Positions 9,801 through 15,645 of a DNA stretch of 53,437 nucleotides are shown here, piece by piece. The position numbers and the translations under genes were made by a program. Source of the stretch: a virus; the IMG/VR virus record IMGVR_UViG_3300025413_001163, positions 1-53,437 of that record; one strand, written 5' to 3'. The number at the start of each line of letters is the position of its first letter. Position 1 is the first letter of the stretch. The notes below the pieces were generated by a model. That model saw nothing but the letters and a program-made list of their open reading frames with translations, was not told the origin of the DNA and did no database searches.

Positions 9801-12611
9801 TCTACTACTGGATTAAATGTTGGGCAACAAATATCGTTTAGCGGAACTGCGTTTGGAACTGGATCAATCCTAACACCATTCAACGGTATTACACCAAACA
9901 TAATTTATTATATCAATCGAGTTGTAGGAACATACATTGGTATTAGTACCACACTAGGCGGAAACGATATAACATTGACTTCGGGTAGTGTTAGTGTTGG
10001 AACTGCTCTTGCATTGTATACTCCAAACTATGGGTATGGAACTAGTTATGCTATTAATGCATCGACTGGATTTACAAGCAAGACTATTATCGGTAGTGGG
10101 CCAACTTATAGTGTAGTATTGAATTTCAGCACAACAACTGCTCCAACTACAGGCAAATATTATCTTGTATCAGGAAATGGTAATCCATTGTATAATGGTT
10201 ACTATCTATGTACAGCTAGCAGTTCTACTACTATCACCCTAACGTATCTTGAAGATCCAGGTACATGGAATACTGGATATGCTACTACTGTCACATTAGA
10301 AGTAACTAATGGCAGTGGAAATACCCTAGGTATTGGCCGACCATTTAATACTATAAACAATGCTACATTGCGTGTTGGTAGACCTGCAGGAGCTGCCGCA
10401 CAGATTACTACACGTATTAGTACTTGCCGCGCTACAGGGCATGACTTCTTAGACATTGGTACAGGCGGATATGTTACTACTAACTATCCTGTGCAGATTT
10501 ATGGTAATCCAGCAATACAGGCAAACAGTGCCAATCAGGTATTAGAAGAAACTGTTGGACGTGTGTTCTATGTAACAACAGACGAAAACGGTATTTTCCG
10601 TGTAGGACGTTTCTTCAGCGTTGACCAAGGTACTGGTACTGTTACATTTAGTGCAAGTATTGCGTTAAGTAATTTGGACGGTCTAGGATTTAAACGTGGT
10701 GTAGTTGTTACTGAATTCTCAACAGATCCTACTATGACTGATAATGCTCCGGACATTGTTCCAGTGCAGTCAGCAATACGTAGCTTCATTGATAATCGAT
10801 TAGGTCTAGATTATGGCGGTAGTCCAGTAGCCACAACTAGTTTAATTGGCCCAGGTTACTTAGCATTAAATGGTACCTTGGCTATGAAGGGTAACCTAAA
10901 CTTAGGTAACTTTAGTATTGGCAATGTAACTATGCCAACTACCGGCACTAGCAAGTATGACGGTGCTAATAGAGATTACGTTGACCAAAGTTTAGTTTCA
11001 TTGAACTCATTCTACAAACTACTAGATGTGGGAATTTCTGCTGCCAAGGGTACCTACGTAAGTGGAAGTAGTATTAGTTATGTATTAACTGTTAATAATA
11101 TCTCTGGAACTATTGTTAACGGTCTAGCTGTGTATGGTACAGGTTTTAACGGAACTCAAACAGTTCAAAGCGTAAGTGTTAATGCCGGTGTTGCTACTGT
11201 TACACTTGGATCATATCCAAACAGTAACCCAAGCGGAACTATATTCTTCTTAAGTCCAGTAGCTGGTGGATCATTCTTAGTTTATGATGCTGGATTAGGT
11301 AAATGGAAAAATGTAACAGCACCAACTGGTGATTTAGCCATAACTTATAACTCTGGGACTGGAGCAATTACTACTAGTATCAATGCTGGTGTAATTACTA
11401 ACGCTGGAATTAGTTCTAGTGCGGCAATTGCGCAAAACAAATTAGCAATGAATGCCGCCACAACACGAGTTAACTACACAGGAATTACTCAAGCTAATTT
11501 AGGTCTAGCTAGTTTTAACAGTTCATCATTTAGTAGTACTAGCGGTTGGATTGACTTATTAACAAGTACTAGCCCAACTACAGGTATTACCTATAATAAA
11601 ATACAGCAAATGAGTGCTGGCACATTACTAGGTAATTTAACTAGTGGTGCCGCAAGTCCATCTGAAATAACTCCGTCTCAAATTATATCGTCAGCTAACG
11701 GTATTGTCAGCGGATCTTTTGCTGCCAGTGGTGCTATGATTGTAGGATATGACGGATCTAATACTGCAAATAACACCTATGGTGTTGTCAGTATCACTAC
11801 AACACGAGGTGCTAACAGCCTAGTGAAGAGTGGGCCAGACGGAAGTGTTGACGTTGCTAACTTAAAAGTTGGCGGATTTACTGTTCTATCAACTTCTGGA
11901 GCTACTGTAGAATTTAGTACTCCAGGTGGCATACAACAGTCTACTCCTTTCTACTACATGACTGCTGTAGGTACTACTGGTAGTAATACAACTATTACTA
12001 CGCAAGGTACATTAGATACTAGCAACGGAACATTAATCGCTGATACACTTACTTCAGGTAGTCCTGCTACTAGCGGATCAATGGAAGGTCAATGGTACTT
12101 GACTGCAAGTAGTCAATTTGATTTTAGTCTAGGTATATTAAAATCTAATAACTTAACAGCTGGTTCAAGCACTGCGGCTGGTACTATTGATGGTAACTGG
12201 AATTTAACAACAGGCAGTCAATTACGCAGTACCTATGCCGACTTAGCTGAGTTCTACGAAGGTGACAAAGAGTATCCAGAAGGATGGGTGTTAGTGTTCG
12301 GCGGTGAAAAAGAAGTTACTAGTACAACAACATTTAACGACACTAGACTAGCTGGTGTAGTAACAACTAATCCAGCTTACGTAATGAACGAAGGACAAAA
12401 AGGTATTAAGGTCTGTTTAGCACTAGCAGGTCGTATCCCATGTCGAGTAGTTGGCAAAGTTAAGAAAGGCGATTTACTAACAACATCGGCTGTAGAAGGT
12501 TGTGCAGTCAAGGCAACTAATCCACAAATTGGTAGCATAGTTGGTAAAGCTATTCAGGACAAAGACTACGATAGTGTGGGTGTAATTGAAGTTGCCGTAG
12601 GGAGAGCATAA
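825..12611 (+). CDS. Giant tail-fibre / structural protein (3,928 residues)
   Basis: An unbroken frame of 3,928 codons, with GGAG 8 bases before ATG825. The N-terminus (MTQQIIDIG, then FQKVNSNFNELYA) is shared with the next gene, so it is probably a common virion-attachment module. Residues about 370-2060 hold roughly nine helical repeats around a core like C-x-RD-x-GYIIDAI-x-x-DL-x-YGGN. Residues about 1560-1640 look like a pectin-lyase-type beta-helix entry. Residues about 2500-3200 are Thr/Ser/Gly-rich adhesin-like repeats. The end (from about 3802, YADLAEFYEGD) resembles the C-terminal auto-cleavage or chaperone domain of some phage appendages (Peptidase_G2 type). Such proteins are known from T4-like cyanophages. 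Assignment as a fibre or baseplate-linked structural protein is well supported; its exact place in the virion is inferred. Confidence 0.85.
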   Translation: MTQQIIDIGVQGNDGTGDSIRTSFQKVNSNFNELYAIFGAGGTIRFTNLSDAPSTYSANQIIMADTTGGSLSARTIVAGTGIGITTSDPTKITIAALSARLNNDPSPTLSASINANQFSIGNLGDPSQQIVDDFNALYASQNITTTIGQLAVTKNYADNNYVGTYNGVVAKALRIREEPATPQTSDIDYDATLTSNYVSTEAMQRKHTVYRGGDTMTGKLNLNDHPGSMAGAGTPNGADDLQAATKFYVDNNTNYSTTNLYVKTNGDDLQTRTPAGREGRAWQYAYKTVGAAALQAQNLIALSSIEPGPYRQRIAYTIGPTQTFSTIQSITLTGGNSGIVGYTDAAAILEANKSFIQAETIAYLNKKYVNTFTFDKSRWASIISNIVDAVGYDTVLGTNFNSTTQASILFNAYNSDILSNNLTQIIDAVNYAKNQVLNFSYSTANTQTYLGQVIDAILYDMIFGSNLRSIQVARNFNVAATGLDTAATIVNTSTVNTTSVTNTVTVLSTLGMIVGSPITFTGTSFGNIVSGTTYYIQSIVDSANIKISLSAGGSPFVLTTHAGIMSVSTTGPSQVSATLSDLANTITSDASFANLPSAVTSIQNSIALIQGIIAGGSLPAVVFGALPTTNDNSTFTFDQSKCSRDVGIIVNAVLDDLIFGTNYRSITAAFAYIRSYSSVVTSSQKAQTIAGLNFARDEIIGLIPTNTAAIAAITASMSVITTIINNVSTSGAPSITWTYNNPTAGINISAQQLQNNRQFLIDETIAYINANLNPGSISMYNEANCRRDTGYIIDAITFDLIYSGNTATVAAADAYFTGTNVNTISTELSSVTSAYTHLNSVIASVIPGTLYSRTTGNTTVQSTSAGTGTATAAASTLVTNVITIINGGVASGPTLVVPTYANGTTYAANSSSRTIILNGLSTVQANVILFLIETYQSNVGVTSARDLLLNNLSFIQAEIVAFLLVNYPTLSYSSTTCQRDVKFIVWSLIYDFMYGGNSQSVYAGLQYWIGNTLQIASYEQTATIASINYINTLCQAIINNVSPSTVYQQSVYQYINQTLGNANIVSTSIANNITTIAGIVGSVSTPTPTLYAPTTSNASSTLNTARLAILAEKATIESTEVTYVNSTFSVINNTIISSTITSLFNGVTSLLTNGIASRTTPTFVDPSSLVTTTAHARSGILANISFIAADTIAWINLNYPSLVYSSTTCSRDITYLLEAICYDLTYGGNSGTLQAALQYWYAGTRQIANAEVTATVAAITHAQSLAIAVSSNSSVTRTSGNQVTQTFNSVWADGSAAASTINGLFNTVTDIIANDTVYSQSLPDLTTYASIPQAAQVILHNNKTTIANATNVYLSATYPGGFNYNEATCYRDLGYIIDAMVIDILTGGTYQSINAGKSYYKNASAKAIAIGTQLTETLDGITFAKNLGLQVLNKTTQTRFQSLVTQITNTYSPSAPAIATFTTNMNTLISIITTGYGAAPTPTFGTGLYSITFDNGGNGYVDQGQPGDSHIIPAKVLVGANSNAFGQIVTYTPGQSNSYDTITVRMVRPGFFQLGEQLDFGETVPEQHITIYVESGIYYEDYPIKLSANVTIAGDDFRRTIIRPRDRISQSPWRSVFFYRDSVIDGIQTGIINYSGVDYAAATGSTLTLSGTTGNITATLGTGQAPSSWLGLVVTDSTSGSGTPGKAVVSTISGNVLNLTVIYPFAAVTTYAAGSWHMYGTINYGRHYLTNPLDITSTPLNNKLIDVFLCNDATRIRLISMQGHGGFAMVLDPEGQIKTKSPYAQESGSFSQSINYKRFAGGQFIDGFTGRLFGTITNVAQNLAGVNGTQLTVVGSTNSGLDVRAPQTPCAFYIQGNRFQVNDVVSFNAATATVVLTIDTGTPFYPPNFYNTSTFTTSLGSVIDNIGIDMVTGSNYKSLFSGYAYLFPQNSLTILATLFTTQGLAYINSNLGSVSSAGKASIATSLLTISNMLNNGVTTVPATTFPIPSGVSGTANIVKALNTLQANRTFLQQEVSAWIAATYNVNTIPNYNAVKSQRDTGFIIDAICYDILYGGNSAIYDVSLSYYGSGVSQILGEESYCVAAYGHLNTIMQQVVQNQTVSKAAGNPYSQNTSLPAATSAEATIINTEIGILSDYVADGVFTNPTTRTTPTSSSWWSSQTEYADYGILQGLKSTLLSGAVSYLNSGAGLGINIEMGGNKSMLANDFTQINDLGYGVFATNGGLTEQVSTFSYYCYTGYWANNGGQVRSIAGSNSHGVYGLRATGYDVTELPDSVNLAYDMVQVARVYKQGEFINAMTPTQSKQAVTVYVTGYAYLPFGSSELEIDHSVQGGGIVRYLISTIAHTDVTINGKNILSITLSTSGTDSTSSTGLQYALYDGQTVTIRVLQDIKFLNIDNVKPVRPSTALQYIDNLSEIYRVVAYNLTEATGETLGANISVLQTDSSFAYYKFVSDGSNITQLDPSDSTKTQGSKVGDNKIAVLTISSATTVNQINKGTYIVGWGGRTHRVISYTQPTTISTGLFVSYTVTSGPTYTLVVNGVAGTISQGQILTSTGSSTGFNGTQTVTSVIITSPGGVATATITLSGPATVNPPTGTVTFGVATNGYLSIDPNPLSNLASDGTLVNAMTYVSSVAQTGSTTAKIVTFNIPYIPSAQLPAVDSYLTVTSNSNSNYNGTKQITSIVNTTQLTVSSTASLSVGMVVSSTSTGAYVPTGTIIQSIDSTTQFTVSPSCWIPAGSIVSSSLVATVQSITITNGGSGYTTAPTITFSGGSATSQAIATVSIANGAIVAYTLVSPGYGYTSTPTITITPALGGAILTPVLTTTATITTTASAGNNTVTMGLLYPTDPGVNSNVTATTNGTVSATGKIAGTVLSLTNVASGTPSLGMVLSGTGVTAGTYISAVNTASFVGNITSTTTLTIVSGTTPSIGMVLVGAGIPSGTYIASGTGPFTLSAAASNGTNIGIVGTSYTVSASQTVNAGTAISGLLNALTVASTTGLNVGQQISFSGTAFGTGSILTPFNGITPNIIYYINRVVGTYIGISTTLGGNDITLTSGSVSVGTALALYTPNYGYGTSYAINASTGFTSKTIIGSGPTYSVVLNFSTTTAPTTGKYYLVSGNGNPLYNGYYLCTASSSTTITLTYLEDPGTWNTGYATTVTLEVTNGSGNTLGIGRPFNTINNATLRVGRPAGAAAQITTRISTCRATGHDFLDIGTGGYVTTNYPVQIYGNPAIQANSANQVLEETVGRVFYVTTDENGIFRVGRFFSVDQGTGTVTFSASIALSNLDGLGFKRGVVVTEFSTDPTMTDNAPDIVPVQSAIRSFIDNRLGLDYGGSPVATTSLIGPGYLALNGTLAMKGNLNLGNFSIGNVTMPTTGTSKYDGANRDYVDQSLVSLNSFYKLLDVGISAAKGTYVSGSSISYVLTVNNISGTIVNGLAVYGTGFNGTQTVQSVSVNAGVATVTLGSYPNSNPSGTIFFLSPVAGGSFLVYDAGLGKWKNVTAPTGDLAITYNSGTGAITTSINAGVITNAGISSSAAIAQNKLAMNAATTRVNYTGITQANLGLASFNSSSFSSTSGWIDLLTSTSPTTGITYNKIQQMSAGTLLGNLTSGAASPSEITPSQIISSANGIVSGSFAASGAMIVGYDGSNTANNTYGVVSITTTRGANSLVKSGPDGSVDVANLKVGGFTVLSTSGATVEFSTPGGIQQSTPFYYMTAVGTTGSNTTITTQGTLDTSNGTLIADTLTSGSPATSGSMEGQWYLTASSQFDFSLGILKSNNLTAGSSTAAGTIDGNWNLTTGSQLRSTYADLAEFYEGDKEYPEGWVLVFGGEKEVTSTTTFNDTRLAGVVTTNPAYVMNEGQKGIKVCLALAGRIPCRVVGKVKKGDLLTTSAVEGCAVKATNPQIGSIVGKAIQDKDYDSVGVIEVAVGRA

Positions 12612-13369
12612 TGACACAACAACTAATTAATATTGGGCCGTCGGCTAACAGCGTAAGTGCGGATCCATTGCGTACTGCGTTTAATAAAATTAATACTAAC
12701 TTTACAGAACTGTATGCAAATTTATCTACATATTTGCCAAGTCCAACAGGTAACAGTGGTAAGTTTTTAACTACCAACGGCACTACACTAAGTTGGTCTA
12801 CACTTCCGACTCCCTCTCCTAGTGCGGCGCCAATTACTGCTAGTGCAACTCCTCCCGGTACACATCCAGAAGGTACATTATGGTATGATGATAATAGTGG
12901 TAGGCTGTATGTTTATTATGATAGTAGCTGGGTTGATGCTAGTCCGCGCGGCGGAGATGGGACTTATGTTGCTCTCAGTACAACCGGTCAAACAATTACA
13001 GATACTTCCAATGCTACAAATTACACATTAAAAATTGCCAATGGTACAACCGGAGCTGTGTTTGCTATAGGAACAGGCAATGAAGCATTCGGTATTGCTA
13101 ATGATTCATTAAATCATAATGCAACTGGTTATGTTCCATACAATGCAACTGCTAGCAGTATGAGTTTTAATATTCCTGGAGCTGGCGGTAGTTTAGTTAT
13201 AGGTACAACTGGCGTTGTTACCATCCCAAATGGTTTAGTTATTCCAACAGGAACTAAAGCCGCAAATGCCGCAGGAACAACTGGGCAGATAAGTTATGAT
13301 TCTAATTACATATATATTTGTACAGCAACTAACACATGGAAACGATCACCCTTAACTGGTGGTTATTAA
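12611..13369 (+). CDS. Tail-fibre-like protein sharing the giant protein's N-terminal module
   Basis: A 252-residue protein whose ATG overlaps the TAA of the giant gene by one base, so translation is probably coupled. Its first 40 residues (MTQQLINIGPSANSV, then RTAFNKINTNFTELYAN) repeat the N-terminus of the giant protein. Around residues 88-113 is a module ending GRLYVYYDSSWVDASP, which recurs near residues 70-95 of the fibre gene at 21811. The remainder is Thr/Gly/Ala-rich beta structure ending in a short segment like those of other fibre tips (ATNTWKRSPLTGGY). It is probably a short fibre or a tip protein that uses the same docking site as the giant protein. No enzymatic motif seen. Confidence 0.75.
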   Translation: MTQQLINIGPSANSVSADPLRTAFNKINTNFTELYANLSTYLPSPTGNSGKFLTTNGTTLSWSTLPTPSPSAAPITASATPPGTHPEGTLWYDDNSGRLYVYYDSSWVDASPRGGDGTYVALSTTGQTITDTSNATNYTLKIANGTTGAVFAIGTGNEAFGIANDSLNHNATGYVPYNATASSMSFNIPGAGGSLVIGTTGVVTIPNGLVIPTGTKAANAAGTTGQISYDSNYIYICTATNTWKRSPLTGGY

Positions 13370-13384
13370 TCAAGGACATAAAGA

Positions 13385-15643
13385 ATGGCAATTTTAAATT
13401 TTCCAAATAGCCCGCAGACTGGTGACCAATACACTGGCGATAATGGGTCAACCTATGTATTTGATGGAGTAAAATGGATAGGGGCGGCGATTGGGTCTTT
13501 TGGATCTAACTCAATAACTAATAATGGATACAGTGTTCAAATTGACACTACTGGTAAACTGGTACTGCCCGCATACGCATTACCAAACGCCACTGGCACT
13601 ACGGGACAAGTATTAACTTGGCCAGGTAGTGGTACAACACTGGTATGGGCCAATCAAAGCGGTAGTGGCAGTAGTTCTAGTTTAGTTAACGGCAGTGCTA
13701 CATTAACTCTTAATTCAGACGGTAGTGTATCAGTGCCGCTGGCCAGTGTAATCAAAGCGACTACTGACAGCTATACTGGTATTGCAACACACGACATGAA
13801 TACGTTTGCCTATGTAAATAGTGACGGATTCTTTGTTGACACACTTTATAACACAGCAGAATATGAATGGCACTTTAACAATACCGGTGGACTAACATTA
13901 CCATCTTCTATATTCCCAATAACATTTTCTGCGGTACTATTACCAGTGTACGGCGGCGCACCAGACATCGGCCCATATGGCGGTGATGCTTGGACTTTGA
14001 GTGTGACTTTTACTGAAGATGCTAATGGTGTAGTATCTACATCAGTGGCACAGATATTTCCAATATCAAATAATCCAGGTTATAAAACTGGTGATACTTA
14101 CCACTTTACTCAAACTGCTCACGGTATCCCTGGATATACCCTTACTATTGTATTAGACAATGTTCAATATCCCGGCGGCGCTGGTTGGACTGCAAATGTT
14201 GAGTGTAGTCAAGCTCCTGCAAGTCCTTCCACAGTTTCTTCCAACCATGCTATCAAGATTAATTCTAATAACAATATTTGGGCATTTGGATCAAGTGGCG
14301 GATTAACCTTGCCAGATGGTTCCATTATTAATGATGGGGAATGGAGTAGTACTAACGGTCTTGTTTTAGAAAATCACGACACAGATTTTTCCTTACAGTC
14401 CTCAATAACCGTAGGTGCTTCGGGTCAAGCATCTATTCATTCTCAAAACGATAGCGGATCGATTCAACTTACTGTAACGACTGATTCACATAATAATAAC
14501 ATTACAATCGTTAACAATAGTCACACTTGGATTTTTAGTAATGATGGTTACTTAACTGGTGAAAGCCTACACCTAACAGGTTACTTGAAAGGTGTGGACG
14601 GTAGCATAGGTACAACTGGTCAAGTGTTAACTCGTGCAAGTAACGGTGGTGCAGAATGGGCAGATAGTACCGGCGGCAGTAGCAATCCCAACGGTGGTGT
14701 TGCTGACAACACGGCAGGTATTACCATTACCACATATACATTACAAAATGATCAAGGCCAGTATGATAATAGCGGATCGGTTACTTACAACATTAGAGAT
14801 GCTGGCGCTACTGCCGCTGGTGTAATCATTAACGGATTAACAGTTAGCCACACTCAAACAATCACCGGCGGTATTAATCAAGGTGACAACGTGTTAAGCT
14901 GGTCAACTATAGATTACCAATTGTGGGAACAAGTAGCGTCTATAACAGCCTATGTTACTGATAGCAGAGGTTATACATTCTATACAGTGGTACAGGATGC
15001 ATATGAAGTGCCGCACGGACCCTGTCTGGTAGAAGGTACAATGATTACTATGGCTAATGGTACACACAAGGCTATTGAAGATATTACACCTGGTGAACTA
15101 ATACGTGTTTGGAACTTTGACCTAGGCGAGTTTAGTGAAGCACAACCTATCTGGATTAAGGTTGAAGAGGAAACCACAGGACACGATGTTTATACATTTA
15201 GCGATGGCACACAGCTACGCACAGTTGGACACCATGTGTTCAATAAACAAGCTGGTGCATTTACTAAATTGAAGTTAGCAGAAACTCCAGTAGGAACAAC
15301 TACATTTAACGAGCAAGGCCTAGAAGTTACCTTGATAAGTAAAGAAAGAGTAATTGAGCCGACACGTTACTATAACGTGTGGACACAGTATCATATGAAC
15401 TTGTTTGCTGATGGTATATTAACAAGTAACAGATTTAACAACATCTATCCTATAGTGGACATGAAGTTTGTTAAGGATGATAGAGCATTACGTAGTGTAG
15501 AAGAATTTGCAGGCATTGATGAAAAATACATTACTGGCTTACGATTACAAGAACAAACTTATAGTGTTGAATACATACAAAATTATGTACACAATAGATT
15601 AGAAAGAACAGATATATCTAATATCTCGGAACAAGGAATTTAA
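13385..15643 (+). CDS. Tail-fibre protein with a C-terminal Hint (hedgehog/intein) domain
   Basis: A 752-residue protein starting MAILNFPNSPQTGDQYTGDNG, a typical fibre N-terminus. The middle holds W-x-F-x-x-D/G-G-x-L-x-x-P modules. From C547 the sequence switches to a Hint fold: block A CLVEGTMITMANGTHKAIED (547-566), a block-B-like TVGHHVF (613-619), and a terminal beta block NLFADGILTSN (672-682). Hint domains cleave their own backbone at the leading Cys. The usual C-terminal His-Asn is replaced by Ser-Asn followed by Arg, so splicing is unlikely and N-terminal cleavage, as in bacterial intein-like or hedgehog domains, is more likely. About 70 residues follow the domain. Fibre role is likely; autocleavage is inferred. 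Confidence 0.8.
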   Translation: MAILNFPNSPQTGDQYTGDNGSTYVFDGVKWIGAAIGSFGSNSITNNGYSVQIDTTGKLVLPAYALPNATGTTGQVLTWPGSGTTLVWANQSGSGSSSSLVNGSATLTLNSDGSVSVPLASVIKATTDSYTGIATHDMNTFAYVNSDGFFVDTLYNTAEYEWHFNNTGGLTLPSSIFPITFSAVLLPVYGGAPDIGPYGGDAWTLSVTFTEDANGVVSTSVAQIFPISNNPGYKTGDTYHFTQTAHGIPGYTLTIVLDNVQYPGGAGWTANVECSQAPASPSTVSSNHAIKINSNNNIWAFGSSGGLTLPDGSIINDGEWSSTNGLVLENHDTDFSLQSSITVGASGQASIHSQNDSGSIQLTVTTDSHNNNITIVNNSHTWIFSNDGYLTGESLHLTGYLKGVDGSIGTTGQVLTRASNGGAEWADSTGGSSNPNGGVADNTAGITITTYTLQNDQGQYDNSGSVTYNIRDAGATAAGVIINGLTVSHTQTITGGINQGDNVLSWSTIDYQLWEQVASITAYVTDSRGYTFYTVVQDAYEVPHGPCLVEGTMITMANGTHKAIEDITPGELIRVWNFDLGEFSEAQPIWIKVEEETTGHDVYTFSDGTQLRTVGHHVFNKQAGAFTKLKLAETPVGTTTFNEQGLEVTLISKERVIEPTRYYNVWTQYHMNLFADGILTSNRFNNIYPIVDMKFVKDDRALRSVEEFAGIDEKYITGLRLQEQTYSVEYIQNYVHNRLERTDISNISEQGI

Positions 15644-15645
15644 GA

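Noticed and set aside
15023-15430. A true splicing intein
   Set aside because: The domain lacks the C-terminal His-Asn and a Cys/Ser/Thr after it, and the fibre does not resume a known fold, so splicing is unlikely.
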